Assembly: GCF_000759445.1 (NCBI RefSeq) | Contig: NZ_JRMB01000001.1 | Coordinates: 1,860,001-1,924,000 of the forward strand | Reading direction: 5' to 3' | Length of the DNA: 64,000 nucleotides | DNA from: Pseudomonas lutea | GTDB taxonomy: Bacteria > Pseudomonadota > Gammaproteobacteria > Pseudomonadales > Pseudomonadaceae | In this document: positions 18,435-27,869 of the stretch, piece by piece | Position numbering within the stretch: the first letter of the stretch is position 1 | Layout of the letters: every line of letters starts with the position of its first letter | The notes under the pieces: model-generated | The model's input: the letters and a program-made list of their open reading frames with translations, nothing else | Databases searched by the model: none | Told to the model about the DNA's origin: nothing | Position numbers and translations under genes: made by a program

Positions 18435-21065
18435 GTGAAAAACCCGCTCGCTTGCTATCACTGCGCGTTGCCCGTTCCCCCGGGCAGTCGGTTTGTCACG
18501 CCGGTACTCGGCCAGGCGCGTGAATTCTGCTGCCCCGGCTGTCAGGCGGTGGCCCATGCCATCGTCGCCGGCGGGCTGGAAAGCTATTACCGGCACCGCA
18601 GTGAAGCCTCGACTTCGCCCCAGGCGCTGCCCGTTCCGCCAGCAGACGAACAGGCGCTCTACGACCGCCCCGACGTACAGCAAGCGTTCGTCCACCGTGT
18701 CCCTGAGGCGCGCGAACGTACAGGTCCCGGTCGAGCGGAAAAGGCGGCAGGAGCGCCCTTGCCCGCGAATGGCGGTGGGCCAGACGAGTCATCTGCCGCA
18801 GACAGACCCCGTTCGCGGGCAAGCGGGCTCCTGCAACGGATCTCCGCCCAGCGTGAAGAAGGTACTGATTGCGGACATGCGACGGTGGCCGAAGTCACGT
18901 TGCTGATCGAGGGCATCACCTGCGCCGCGTGCGGCTGGTTGATCGAGCGTCATCTGCGCGGGCTGCCCGCGGTGATCGAGGCGCGGCTGAACCTGTCCAG
19001 TCATCGACTGCACCTGCGCTGGGACGACCAGGCATTGTCGTTGAGTCAAGTGCTGAGCGAGGTGCGCAGCATTGGTTACGCCGCTCACCCTTACCGCCCC
19101 GACACCGCGACGGAGCAACTGGCCCTGGGCAATCGCCGTAGCCTTCGGCAGTTGGGTGTCGCCGGGCTGCTGTGGTTTCAGGCGATGATGGCGACCATGG
19201 CGACCTGGCCCGAATTCAACCTCGACCTCAGCGCGGAGATGCACACCATCCTGCGCTGGGTGGCGATGTTTCTGACGACACCAATCGTCTTTTACAGCTG
19301 CGCGCCGTTCTTCGAAGGCGCGCTGCGGGACCTGCGCGCTCGGCATCTGACGATGGACGTTTCAGTGTCGCTGGCGATCGGCGCAGCCTACATCGCCGGG
19401 CTGTGGACCGCGGTCACCGGCATCGGCGAGCTGTATTTCGACGCGGTCGGGATGTTCGCGTTGTTCTTGCTCACGGGCCGCTACCTTGAGCGCCGCGCCC
19501 GTGAACGCACCAGCGCGGCGACCGCACAACTGGTCAACCTGCTGCCGCCGTCGTGCCTGCGGCTGAACACAGACGGCCAGCCCGAACGCATGCTGATCGA
19601 TCAACTGCGCCTTCACGATCAGGTGTTGGTGCACCCCGGCGCGCTGGTGCCGGCAGACGGAAGGATTATCGCCGGGAGATCGAACATCGACGAGTCGCTG
19701 CTCACCGGCGAATCGATGCCGCAGCCCCGTCAGCTCGGCGACGCTGTCACCGCCGGCACCGCCAACGTGGACAGCGTGCTCACGGTGGAGGTGCTCGCCC
19801 TGGGGCCTGACACCCGGCTCTCGGCGGTCGTGCGCCTGCTGGAGCGGGCACAATCGGAGAAGCCGCCGCTGGCGCAGATGGCCGACCGCGCGGCCCATTG
19901 GTTTTTGCTGGTTTCGCTGCTGTCGGCAGCGTGTGTCGGCGTGCTTTGGTGGCAGGTCGACGCTGCACGCGCGTTCTGGATTGTGCTGGCCATGCTGGTT
20001 GCCACGTGCCCCTGCGCCCTGTCGCTGGCAACGCCGACCGCGCTCACCGCCGCCACGGGCACGCTGCACAAGCGCGGGCTGTTGCTGACCCGTGGCCATG
20101 TGCTGGAAGGGCTGAGCAAAATCGACACGGTGATTTTCGACAAGACCGGCACGCTGACTGAAGGCCGCCCTACGCTGCGGGCCATTCACCGTCTGGGCGC
20201 GCTGAGCAACGACGACTGCCTGAGCCTGGCGGCCGCACTGGAAAGCCATTCCGAACACCCGATTGCCCGGGCGTTTGGTCGGGCGCCTTTGGCAGCGCAC
20301 GAGGTTGTTGCGACGCCAGGCCTGGGCCTTCAAGGTTGCGTCAACGGTCGGCACTTACGCATCGGCGAGGCGGCCTTCGTCAGCGCCCTCAGCGGTAGCG
20401 CGGTGCCGAAGATGCCAGACGAGCCCGGCCAGTGGTTGCTGCTTGGGGATGACACTCAGCCTCTGGCCTGGCTGGCGCTGGAGGATCGCCTGCGCGATGA
20501 CGCCGCTGCCCTGGTCAAGGCCTGCCGTCAGCGCGGCTGGCAAACATTACTGCTGTCCGGCGACAGCTCACCTGCGGTGTTCAGTGTCGCGGCGCGACTG
20601 AATATTGATAGCGCCCGGGGCAGCCTGACGCCCGATGACAAGCTCGCCGTGCTCCAGCAGCTGCGCGCCGAGGGGCGGACGATTCTGATGATCGGCGACG
20701 GGGTCAATGACGTGCCGGTGCTGGCAGCGGCCGACATCAGCGTTGCCGTGGGCTCGGCCACCGATCTGGCCAAGACCCGCGCGGACGCGGTGCTGCTGTC
20801 CAATCGGCTGCTTGCAGTGGTGGAGGCCTTTGGCCTGGCCGATCGTACGCGGCGCATCATTGTGGAGAACCTGGCCTGGGCCGGGCTGTACAACGGGCTG
20901 GTGCTGCCCTTCGCGGCGCTGGGCTGGGTGACGCCGCTTTGGGCGGCAGCCGGAATGTCGGTCAGTTCGCTGGTGGTGGTGCTCAATGCCCTGCGCCTGA
21001 CGCGGATCAAGACGGAGACGGCCGATTCAAGCCCTGCCGAATCAAGCCGAGCGGTGTCGGCATGA
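18435..21065 (+). CDS. ccoI: Copper-exporting P1B-type ATPase CcoI with an in-frame REP insertion
   Basis: 876 residues from GTG at 18435. An N-terminal Cys-rich segment (CYHC at 6-9, FCCPGC near 34) is followed by a heavy-metal domain with CAAC near residues 162-165, eight membrane helices with the copper motif CPC near 525, the phosphorylation site DKTGTLT near 568 and the hinge GDGVND near 753. It moves Cu(I) across the inner membrane for cbb3 assembly. Family members are usually about 815-830 residues; the excess sits at about 100-145, where the DNA is a REP doublet (18748-18833) read through in frame. That stretch is rich in Ala, Gly, Arg and Pro and lies in the linker before the metal domain, so the enzyme may well still work. 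Confidence 0.93.
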   Translation: MKNPLACYHCALPVPPGSRFVTPVLGQAREFCCPGCQAVAHAIVAGGLESYYRHRSEASTSPQALPVPPADEQALYDRPDVQQAFVHRVPEARERTGPGRAEKAAGAPLPANGGGPDESSAADRPRSRASGLLQRISAQREEGTDCGHATVAEVTLLIEGITCAACGWLIERHLRGLPAVIEARLNLSSHRLHLRWDDQALSLSQVLSEVRSIGYAAHPYRPDTATEQLALGNRRSLRQLGVAGLLWFQAMMATMATWPEFNLDLSAEMHTILRWVAMFLTTPIVFYSCAPFFEGALRDLRARHLTMDVSVSLAIGAAYIAGLWTAVTGIGELYFDAVGMFALFLLTGRYLERRARERTSAATAQLVNLLPPSCLRLNTDGQPERMLIDQLRLHDQVLVHPGALVPADGRIIAGRSNIDESLLTGESMPQPRQLGDAVTAGTANVDSVLTVEVLALGPDTRLSAVVRLLERAQSEKPPLAQMADRAAHWFLLVSLLSAACVGVLWWQVDAARAFWIVLAMLVATCPCALSLATPTALTAATGTLHKRGLLLTRGHVLEGLSKIDTVIFDKTGTLTEGRPTLRAIHRLGALSNDDCLSLAAALESHSEHPIARAFGRAPLAAHEVVATPGLGLQGCVNGRHLRIGEAAFVSALSGSAVPKMPDEPGQWLLLGDDTQPLAWLALEDRLRDDAAALVKACRQRGWQTLLLSGDSSPAVFSVAARLNIDSARGSLTPDDKLAVLQQLRAEGRTILMIGDGVNDVPVLAAADISVAVGSATDLAKTRADAVLLSNRLLAVVEAFGLADRTRRIIVENLAWAGLYNGLVLPFAALGWVTPLWAAAGMSVSSLVVVLNALRLTRIKTETADSSPAESSRAVSA
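18748..18833. repeat. REP doublet (REPIN) inside ccoI
   Basis: Two inverted REP arms, CAGGAGCGCCCTTGCCCGCGAA-type at 18748-18769 and its complement at 18812-18833, enclose a 42-base spacer. The arms match the intergenic REPs at 21341-21440 and 25508-25530 apart from a few bases. Confidence 0.9.
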
Positions 21066-21090
21066 GCCTGCCAGCGAGTTGGGAGGTTGC

Positions 21091-21306
21091 ATGCCCGCGC
21101 TGTACATCATGATTCCTGTGGCGCTGCTGATCGTGGCGGTGGCGATCTACGTGTTCTTCTGGGCCGTGGACAGCGGCCAGTACGACGACCTCGACGGCCC
21201 GGCCCACAGCATTTTGTTTGACGACCAGGACCCGGGGCATCAGGCCGGCGTGGATGAGGCATCAGGGGAAGGCAGGGCAAGCGAGCGCCGGGACGGTGAC
21301 GCGTGA
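21091..21306 (+). CDS. ccoS: cbb3 oxidase maturation protein CcoS
   Basis: 71 residues. The ATG at 21091 has GGGAGG at the right distance; a start at 21079 would put that site inside the gene. One membrane helix (MPALYIMIPVALLIVAVAIY) is followed by FFWAVDSGQYDDLDGPAHSIL, the CcoS signature. It is needed for cofactor insertion into cbb3 oxidase. The C-terminal 25 residues are variable. Last of the ccoGHIS set. Confidence 0.94.
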   Translation: MPALYIMIPVALLIVAVAIYVFFWAVDSGQYDDLDGPAHSILFDDQDPGHQAGVDEASGEGRASERRDGDA

Positions 21307-21340
21307 GCCCGTGGGTTTTTGCGGTGCATGCAAAGGCGCT

Positions 21341-21440
21341 TTCGCGGGCAAGCGCGCTCCTACAATGGGACCCAGTCTTTAGTACGGGCGCGGCTGCGCA
21401 TCGGAACGCGATCCCTTGTAGGAGCGCGCTTGCCCGCGAA
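21341..21440. repeat. REP doublet between ccoS and the TauE/SafE-like gene
   Basis: Inverted REP arms at 21341-21362 and 21417-21440 with the GCGGGCAAGCGCGCTCCTAC core. It fills the 174-base gap and could end transcription or stabilise the cco mRNA 3' end. Confidence 0.9.
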
Positions 21441-21480
21441 GACGTCAGTACCGTCAACGCCACCCTTTGGAGAAACGCCG

Positions 21481-22203
21481 ATGCCTGACCTCCTACCCCA
21501 ACTCGTGTCTGCCCTGATCCTGGGCCTGCTTGGGGGTGGGCATTGCCTGGGCATGTGCGGCGGACTCATGGGCGCACTGACCCTGGCCATCCCCAAAGCG
21601 CAATACAGCCGACGCCTGCGCCTGCTGCTGGCCTACAACGCCGGGCGGGTTTTCAGTTATGCCTGTGCCGGGCTGCTGACCGGGCTGCTCGGCTGGGCCG
21701 TGGCCAACAGTCCTGCCGCGATCATGCTGCGGGTCATCGCGGCCGTGTTGATGATCACCATGGGCTTTTACCTCGCCGGCTGGTGGAGCGGCCTTACCCG
21801 AATCGAAGGGCTGGGCCGCTGGATATGGCGCTACTTGCAACCCATCGCCAGCCGCCTGATGCCGGTGTCGACCGCGCCGCGAGCGCTGTTGCTGGGCGCG
21901 CTGTGGGGCTGGCTGCCGTGCGGGCTGGTTTACAGCACACTGCTGTGGTCGGCGAGCCAGGGCAATGCATGGCACAGCGCATTATTGATGCTCGCGTTCG
22001 GCCTCGGCACCTGGCCGGTGCTGCTGGCGACCGGCGTGGCCGCCGAGCGTGTCACCGCCCTGCTCCGTCGCCGCAGCGTGCGCGTCGCCGGCGGCGTGCT
22101 GGTGATTGTATTCGGCCTCTGGACCCTCCCCGGCCCGCACCAACAATGGCTCATGGGGCATCATCATCACGCCATGGAACACGCCGGCATGGCGCACGGC
22201 TGA
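21481..22203 (+). CDS. Sulfite exporter TauE/SafE-like membrane protein (cytochrome biogenesis-associated)
   Basis: 240 residues from the ATG at 21481 (MPDLLPQLVSALI); the frame continues upstream through the REP doublet but that is not coding. Six membrane helices, with the conserved GGHCLGMCGGLMGAL near residues 18-32 and GWLPCGLVYS near 144, both typical of the UreH/TauE-type cytochrome-biogenesis membrane domain. The conserved Cys and His in these motifs are plausible metal ligands. Its place next to ccoS and hemN is conserved in pseudomonads, so a part in copper or haem supply to cbb3 oxidase is likely but unproven here. The C-terminus is His-rich. Confidence 0.88.
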   Translation: MPDLLPQLVSALILGLLGGGHCLGMCGGLMGALTLAIPKAQYSRRLRLLLAYNAGRVFSYACAGLLTGLLGWAVANSPAAIMLRVIAAVLMITMGFYLAGWWSGLTRIEGLGRWIWRYLQPIASRLMPVSTAPRALLLGALWGWLPCGLVYSTLLWSASQGNAWHSALLMLAFGLGTWPVLLATGVAAERVTALLRRRSVRVAGGVLVIVFGLWTLPGPHQQWLMGHHHHAMEHAGMAHG

Positions 22204-22347
22204 GCCGGCGTCAGACCTCAGACTGAGCCCCCAGCATTGCTGTTCAAGGGGGTGTCCCACTCTGTTCCTGCGCAATGGTCAGCTGCTGCCCGACAGCGCG
22301 ACGCCTGGACGACTGCCATCTCCTGAAGGGTTAAGAGCCCGCATTCG

Positions 22348-22361
22348 TTGATCCAGATCAA
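22348..22361 (+). promoter_or_regulatory. ANR/FNR box upstream of hemN
   Basis: TTGATCCAGATCAA, a perfect match to the TTGAT-N4-ATCAA consensus, 60 bases before the hemN start. Position fits activation of hemN by ANR, whose gene lies just downstream. Confidence 0.93.
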
Positions 22362-22421
22362 TGTCTTCTCCCGTGCGCTCCCTACACTGCCCGCACCGCC
22401 AGCCTTATCGGGAATACCCGC

Positions 22422-23804
22422 ATGCTCGACGACGTTCGTTGGGATTCTGAACTCATCCACCGCTACGATCTGGCGGGGCCGCGTTATACCTCCTACCCCA
22501 CTGCCGTGCAATTTCATACGCAGGTTGGCGCCTTTGAACTGCTGCATGCGCTGCGGGACAGCCGCAAGGCGTCGAGGCCCTTGTCGCTCTACGTGCACAT
22601 CCCGTTTTGCGCGAACATTTGCTACTACTGCGCCTGCAATAAAGTCATCACCAAGGATCGCGGCCGCTCGCAGGCGTACCTGCAACGCCTCGAACGCGAG
22701 GTCAGCCTGATCGCCGCGCATGTCGATGATCGTCAGGTGGTCGAACAGCTGCACTTGGGCGGGGGCACGCCGACGTTCCTCAGTCATGCTGAGCTGCGCC
22801 AGCTCATGGGCCATCTGCGCCAGCATTTTACGTTGCTGGACGACCATTCCGGCGACTACGGCATCGAGATCGATCCACGTGAAGCGGACTGGTCGACCAT
22901 GGGCCTGCTGCGTGAACTGGGCTTCAACCGGGTCAGCCTAGGCCTGCAAGACCTCGATCCGCTGGTGCAACGGGCGATCAACCGTCTGCAGAGCCTGGAG
23001 GAAACCCGCGCCATCGTCGAGGCTGCACGCACGTTGCAGTTTCGCTCGGTGAACATCGACCTGATCTACGGGCTGCCGCTGCAAACTCCGGAGGGTTTCG
23101 CCCGGACCGTCGACGAGGTGATCGCGCTGCAGCCCGACCGGCTTTCGGTGTTCAACTACGCGCACCTGCCCGAACGTTTCATGCCCCAGCGGCGCATCGA
23201 CACGGCGCAATTGCCCAGCGCCGAACACAAGTTGCAGATGCTCCAGCGCACCATCCAACAGTTGACCCGCGCCGGCTACCGCTACATTGGCATGGACCAC
23301 TTTGCCCTGCCCGATGACGACCTGGCGATGGCCCAGGAAGACGGCACGTTGCAGCGCAATTTCCAGGGCTACACCACCCATGGCCACTGCGACCTGATCG
23401 GCCTCGGTGTCTCGGCCATCAGCCAGATTGGCGAGCTTTACGCTCAGAACACCAGCGATCTGAACGACTACCAGAGCCTGCTGGAAAGCGATCAATTGCC
23501 GACCCGGCGCGGGCTGAGTTGCACAAGAGACGATCAATTGCGGCGGGCCATCATCGGCCAGCTCATCTGCCATTTCCGCCTGGATTTCGCGCGCATCGAG
23601 CACACCTTCGCTATCCATTTTCAGGAGTATTTTCGTGAGCAATGGCCGCAACTGCTCGTCATGGCCACGGACGGGCTGATCCAGCTGGATGTGGGCGGGA
23701 TCACCGTGACACCGGCGGGGCGCCTGTTGGTGCGCTCGATCTGCATGGTCTTCGACGCTTATTTGGGCGGCCAGAACCGTCAGCGATTCTCCCGCGTCAT
23801 ATAG
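22422..23804 (+). CDS. hemN: Oxygen-independent coproporphyrinogen III oxidase
   Basis: 460 residues, radical SAM enzyme. The [4Fe-4S] motif CANICYYCAC gives C-x3-C-x2-C near residues 63-70. GGGTP near 111 helps bind S-adenosylmethionine and a HemN C-terminal domain follows. It decarboxylates coproporphyrinogen III to protoporphyrinogen IX without oxygen, keeping haem supply going for cbb3 and denitrification cytochromes. A perfect ANR box lies upstream. Length is normal. Confidence 0.97.
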   Translation: MLDDVRWDSELIHRYDLAGPRYTSYPTAVQFHTQVGAFELLHALRDSRKASRPLSLYVHIPFCANICYYCACNKVITKDRGRSQAYLQRLEREVSLIAAHVDDRQVVEQLHLGGGTPTFLSHAELRQLMGHLRQHFTLLDDHSGDYGIEIDPREADWSTMGLLRELGFNRVSLGLQDLDPLVQRAINRLQSLEETRAIVEAARTLQFRSVNIDLIYGLPLQTPEGFARTVDEVIALQPDRLSVFNYAHLPERFMPQRRIDTAQLPSAEHKLQMLQRTIQQLTRAGYRYIGMDHFALPDDDLAMAQEDGTLQRNFQGYTTHGHCDLIGLGVSAISQIGELYAQNTSDLNDYQSLLESDQLPTRRGLSCTRDDQLRRAIIGQLICHFRLDFARIEHTFAIHFQEYFREQWPQLLVMATDGLIQLDVGGITVTPAGRLLVRSICMVFDAYLGGQNRQRFSRVI

Positions 23805-23924
23805 GCTTTCTGCGCCTCAAGCGCAGCAGCCACCCTTTTTGCCATGGACGGCGCGTGGTAGTCGCAGGGCTGACCCCTGAGTTACCCTTACGACTTATGT
23901 GTGTTTTTTACAAGGAATTACCCG

Positions 23925-24659
23925 ATGTCTGAGCCAGTCAAACTGCGCGCTCACACCCAGGCCCATTGCAAGGACTGCAGCCTGGCCCCGTTGTGCCTTC
24001 CGCTTTCATTGAACCTGGAAGACATGGATGCACTGGACGAAATCGTCAAACGCGGCCGGCCCTTGAAGAAAGGCGATATTTTGTTCCGCCAGGGCGACAC
24101 CTTCGATTCCGTCTACGCCGTCCGCTCCGGCGCGCTGAAGACCTTCAGCCTGAGCGACAGCGGCGCTGAACAGCTCACCGGCTTTCACCTGCCCAGCGAA
24201 CTGGTCGGGCTTTCCGGCATGGACGCCGAGGCTTATCCCGTCACCGCTCAGGCCTTGGAAACCACATCGGTCTGCGAAATCCCCTTCGACCGCCTGGACG
24301 AATTGTCGGTGCAGTTGCCGCAATTGCGTCGGCAGTTGATGCGCGTCATGAGCCGGGAAATCCGCGACGACCAACAGATGATGCTGCTGCTGTCCAAGAA
24401 GACCGCCGACGAGCGAATTGCCACGTTCCTGGTCAACCTGTCGGCGCGCTTTCGTGCCCGTGGCTTCTCCGCCAACCAGTTTCGCCTGAGCATGTCGCGC
24501 AACGAGATCGGCAATTATCTGGGGCTGGCGGTAGAGACCGTGTCCCGGGTATTTACCCGCTTCCAGCAAAACGAGTTGATTGCCGCCGAGGGCAAGGAAA
24601 TCCATATTCTTGATCCCATTCAGTTGTGTGCGCTGGCCGGCGGGTCGCTGGAAAGCTGA
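23925..24659 (+). CDS. anr: Oxygen-sensing transcription regulator ANR (FNR homologue)
   Basis: 244 residues from the ATG at 23925 (MSEPVKLRA), preceded by AAGGA; a start at 23901 has no such site. Cys15, Cys18, Cys24 and Cys117 are the four [4Fe-4S] ligands in FNR spacing. A cyclic-nucleotide-type beta-roll, a dimer helix and a helix-turn-helix follow, with the recognition helix [10 protein letters not shown] carrying the E-x2-SR residues that read TTGAT. When oxygen is low it turns on cbb3, hemN and anaerobic genes. Located between hemN and apt, as in other pseudomonads. No ANR box was seen in its own upstream region. Confidence 0.97.
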   Translation: MSEPVKLRAHTQAHCKDCSLAPLCLPLSLNLEDMDALDEIVKRGRPLKKGDILFRQGDTFDSVYAVRSGALKTFSLSDSGAEQLTGFHLPSELVGLSGMDAEAYPVTAQALETTSVCEIPFDRLDELSVQLPQLRRQLMRVMSREIRDDQQMMLLLSKKTADERIATFLVNLSARFRARGFSANQFRLSMSRNEIGNYLGLAVETVSRVFTRFQQNELIAAEGKEIHILDPIQLCALAGGSLES

Positions 24660-24722
24660 TGCATCACGGCCCGGGCGGGCTTAGACTGGCGTCTTTTGAG
24701 TCATGTCCTGCCCGAGAACCTT

Positions 24723-25271
24723 ATGCTTTTCGACGAATCCAGCATCAAAACCCTGATCCGCCCTGTCATGGATTTCCCCAAGCCCGGCGTGATCTTTCGT
24801 GACATCACCCCGCTGTTCCAGTCGCCCAAGGCCCTGCGCCTGGTCATCGACAGTTTCATCCAGCGCTACATCGATGCCGACTTCAGCCATGTGGGCGCCA
24901 TGGATGCACGCGGCTTTCTGATCGGTTCGATCGTCGCTTATGAGCTCAACAAGCCGCTGGTGCTGTTTCGCAAACAGGGGAAGCTGCCGGCTGACGTGCT
25001 GGCCGAGGCCTATCAGACCGAATACGGCGAAGCGCTGCTCGAAGTACACGCCGACAGCCTGTGCGACGGCGACTCGGTGGTGATGTTCGATGACTTGATT
25101 GCGACGGGGGGCACTCTGATTGCCGCCGCCAACCTGATCCGCCGCATGGGCGCCAAGGTTCACGAAGCCGCTGCGATTATCGACTTGCCAGAACTGGGCG
25201 GCTCCCAACGCCTGCGCGGCATGGAAATCCCGACCTTCTGCCTGACCGAGTTCGCGTTGACGGAAAAGTGA
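24723..25271 (+). CDS. apt: Adenine phosphoribosyltransferase
   Basis: 182 residues from the ATG at 24723 ([15 protein letters not shown]), which matches the family N-terminus; a TTG at 24696 is unlikely. The PRPP-binding loop [14 protein letters not shown] lies near residues 120-133, with DARGFLIGS near 60. It converts adenine plus PRPP to AMP in purine salvage. Cytosolic, dimeric in the family. It is followed by a REP-rich gap. Confidence 0.96.
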   Translation: MLFDESSIKTLIRPVMDFPKPGVIFRDITPLFQSPKALRLVIDSFIQRYIDADFSHVGAMDARGFLIGSIVAYELNKPLVLFRKQGKLPADVLAEAYQTEYGEALLEVHADSLCDGDSVVMFDDLIATGGTLIAAANLIRRMGAKVHEAAAIIDLPELGGSQRLRGMEIPTFCLTEFALTEK

Positions 25272-25311
25272 TCGTCGACAGGCGCTTCAACCTCATCGAT
25301 TGAGCCACCGC

Positions 25312-25530
25312 GTTCGCCAGCAAGCCGGCTCCTACAGGTTTTGTGTGGGCAGGCCTATGTCGGAAAACAGTCAAGTCACCGCGCAGAGATGGGTGGGCCA
25401 GCGCCCGAGTCGTCGCGCAGAAATGTGTGGCCAGCGCCGGATTTGTAGGAGCCGGCTTGCTGGCGAACACGGTGGGACAGGCTCGGCGATGTCACAGGCT
25501 GATATGTTTCGCGGGCAAGCGCGCTCCTAC
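25312..25530. repeat. REP cluster between apt and recR
   Basis: Two arms of the CCGGCTTGCTGGCGAA type (25312-25336 inverted and 25442-25467 direct) and one arm of the GCGGGCAAGCGCGCTCC type at 25508-25530. Two REP classes stand side by side. No gene is seen in 25272-25633. Confidence 0.85.
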
Positions 25531-25633
25531 TGTCGACCCAGGCAAACCCCGATATCTGCGCCGTACGCAATCCCAACGAAATCTGCGGCATGCGGGCTTC
25601 GATGACGCTTCTGCGCCATCGCAATCGCGATGC

Positions 25634-26236
25634 TTACAACTGGATCGGCTTGCGCCCGGCGAATGAGTGCGCGAGGGTGCCGCCGTCGACCAATTCAAGC
25701 TCGCCGCCCAGCGGCACGCCGTGAGCGATCCTTGAAGTGATCAGGCCTTTGGGGGTCAGCAGTTGCGCGATGTAATGGGCTGTCGCCTCGCCCTCGACCG
25801 TCGGGTTGGTCGCCAGAATCACTTCGGTGAAGGAATCCTGTTCTTCAATCCGCGCGATCAGTTGCGGGATACCGATGGCTTCCGGCCCCAGGCCGTCCAG
25901 CGGCGACAGATGCCCCTTGAGCACAAAATAGCGGCCGCGATAACCGGTCTGCTCTACCGCATACACGTCCATTGGCCCCTCGACCACGCAGAGCAGCGTG
26001 TCGTCGCGGCGGACATCCGCGCACTGCGGGCACAGCTCTTCTTCGGTGAGGGTGCGGCATTGCTTGCAGTGACCGACGCCTTCCATCGCCTGACTCAGCG
26101 CCTGGGACAAGCGCGAGCCGCCGCTGCGATCACGCTCCAGCAGCTGCAACGCCATGCGCTGGGCGGTTTTCTGACCGACGCCGGGCAGAATGCGCAGGGA
26201 GTCGATCAACTGGCGAATCAGGGGGCTGAAGCTCAT
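25634..26236 (-). CDS. recR: Recombination mediator RecR
   Basis: 200 residues from the ATG at 26236 ([14 protein letters not shown]). Helix-hairpin-helix at the N-terminus ([13 protein letters not shown]), a Cys4 zinc finger (CKQC ... CPQC, about 58-75) and a Toprim domain ([13 protein letters not shown] near 84). With RecFO it loads RecA at gaps. In many bacteria it is co-transcribed with dnaX and ybaB; here an oxidoreductase gene and a terminator lie between them. Confidence 0.96.
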   Translation of the reverse strand: MSFSPLIRQLIDSLRILPGVGQKTAQRMALQLLERDRSGGSRLSQALSQAMEGVGHCKQCRTLTEEELCPQCADVRRDDTLLCVVEGPMDVYAVEQTGYRGRYFVLKGHLSPLDGLGPEAIGIPQLIARIEEQDSFTEVILATNPTVEGEATAHYIAQLLTPKGLITSRIAHGVPLGGELELVDGGTLAHSFAGRKPIQL

Positions 26237-26305
26237 TGGAGAAACGTCCGACAAAAACACGAGACGCGGTTTATACCCGCGCCTCTGATTACCGTCAAAT
26301 CAGGC

Positions 26306-27334
26306 TCACGACACCTTGACCACGAGCTTGCCGAAGTTCTTGCCTTCGAGCAGGCCGATGAATGCGTCCGGTGCGTGCTCCAGACCTTCCACCACGTCTT
26401 CGCGAAATTTGACCTTGCCGTCTTTTACCAGCGGCACCATGGCCTGCATGAATTCCTCCAGACGGTGGTAGTACTCTTCGTAGACGATAAAGCCCTGAAT
26501 CCGCGCGCGCTTGGTCAACAGTGTGCGCATCAACAGCGGCAGACGATCCGGGCCTTCTGGTTGAGACTGGGCGTTGTAATGGGCGATCAGGCCACACAAC
26601 GGCACGCGCGCGTGCTGATTGAGCAGCGGTATCACGGCTTCCAGCACTTTGCCGCCCACCAGTTCGAAATAGATGTCGATGCCGTCCGGGCAAGCCGCCT
26701 TCAGCTGCTCGGCAAAATCTTCGCCGCGGTGATCGATGCAGGCGTCAAAACCAAGCTCGTCCACCACGTAGCGGCATTTCTCTTCGCCACCGGCAACGCC
26801 GACTACACGCAGGCCGTTGAGTTTGGCAACCTGGCCGACCACTGAACCGACCGCGCCGGACGCGGCAGCGACGACCAGCGTCTCGCCGGCCTTCGGTTTG
26901 CCGATGTCCATCAGGCCCATGTAGCCGGTAATGCCCGGCATGCCCAGCACGCCGACCGCCATGGACGGGCTAGGCAGGTCCTTCGGCGCTGGCAACAGGT
27001 TGCTGCCGTCGGAGATGCTGTGGGTCTGCCAGCCGGTCTGGCCGACCACCAGATCGCCTTCTTTGAATGTCGGGTGACGTGACTGCTCGACCACGCTGAC
27101 TGCGCCGCCTTCCATCACTGCGTCGATTTCCACGGGAGCGGCGTAGGACGGAGCGTCGCTCATGCGTCCGCGCATGTAAGGGTCAAGCGACAGGTAAAGC
27201 GTGCGCAATTGCACCTGGCCGTCTTGCAGGTCAGGCAGTGCTTCACGCTCGAGTCGGAAGTTTTCCGGAGTGGGTGCGCCCTGTGGGCGGGAGGCCAGGA
27301 CAATACGCTGGTTGAGGATCATTTCTTGCGTCAT
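26306..27334 (-). CDS. NADP-dependent oxidoreductase, MDR family (CurA-like)
   Basis: 342 residues from the ATG at 27334 (MTQEMILNQRIVLA), with GGAG nine bases upstream. Zinc-free medium-chain reductase: LDPYMRGRMSD near 52, VGQTGW, and a Rossmann motif AASGAVGSVVGQVAKL near 155-170. Family members reduce the double bond of alpha,beta-unsaturated ketones such as curcumin or leukotriene-type substrates; the true substrate here is unknown. Its insertion between ybaB and recR is an oddity of this operon. A terminator upstream separates it from ybaB. Confidence 0.9.
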   Translation of the reverse strand: MTQEMILNQRIVLASRPQGAPTPENFRLEREALPDLQDGQVQLRTLYLSLDPYMRGRMSDAPSYAAPVEIDAVMEGGAVSVVEQSRHPTFKEGDLVVGQTGWQTHSISDGSNLLPAPKDLPSPSMAVGVLGMPGITGYMGLMDIGKPKAGETLVVAAASGAVGSVVGQVAKLNGLRVVGVAGGEEKCRYVVDELGFDACIDHRGEDFAEQLKAACPDGIDIYFELVGGKVLEAVIPLLNQHARVPLCGLIAHYNAQSQPEGPDRLPLLMRTLLTKRARIQGFIVYEEYYHRLEEFMQAMVPLVKDGKVKFREDVVEGLEHAPDAFIGLLEGKNFGKLVVKVS

Positions 27335-27416
27335 CGGAACGGGCTCCATATCAAGTTGCGAAGATATAGAGAGCAGACCGTCCTCACCGGGACGCGTTCG
27401 GTTGGATGTGCAGGCG

Positions 27417-27449
27417 AAAAAAAACCAGGCACTCAGGCCTGGCTTTTTT
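27417..27449 (-). terminator. Bidirectional terminator after ybaB
   Basis: CCAGGC (27425-27430) pairs with GCCTGG (27437-27442), flanked by eight A on the left and six T on the right, so it can work on both strands. It ends the dnaX-ybaB transcript. Confidence 0.85.
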
Positions 27450-27464
27450 GAGGTCGCTACGCGA

Positions 27465-27791
27465 TCAGAACGGCAGTTTCATGCCTGGCGGCAGCTGCAT
27501 GCCGGCGGTCATGCTGGCAGTTTTCTCCTGGCTCGCTGCTTCGATCTTGCGCACGGCGTCGTTGACGGCCGCAGCGATCAGGTCTTCCAGAATTTCCTTT
27601 TCCTCCTGCATCAGGCTGTCGTCCAGGCTGACGCGCTTGACGTCATGACGCCCGGTCATGACCACGCTCACCAGACCGGCACCGGACTGGCCGGTGACCT
27701 CGGCGTTGGCCAGTTCTTCCTGCATCTTGGCCATTTTTTCCTGCATTTGCTGAGCCTGCTTCATCAGGCCTGCCATGCCACCTTTCATCAT
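27465..27791 (-). CDS. ybaB: YbaB/EbfC family nucleoid-associated protein
   Basis: 108 residues, with GAGGAG upstream of the ATG. A Met/Gln-rich N-terminal helix ([19 protein letters not shown]) and the core [11 protein letters not shown] match the family; dimers bind DNA without strict sequence need. It follows dnaX by about 78 bases on the same strand, a pairing conserved widely. The C-terminus is rich in Met and Pro. Confidence 0.94.
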   Translation of the reverse strand: MMKGGMAGLMKQAQQMQEKMAKMQEELANAEVTGQSGAGLVSVVMTGRHDVKRVSLDDSLMQEEKEILEDLIAAAVNDAVRKIEAASQEKTASMTAGMQLPPGMKLPF

Positions 27792-27869
27792 GGGAGTTTC
27801 TCCTCGAAAGCCATTGGGTCAAAAGTCGTGGGTGTCGTGCGGGCGCCAGCCGGGCTGGCGTCGATGAAA

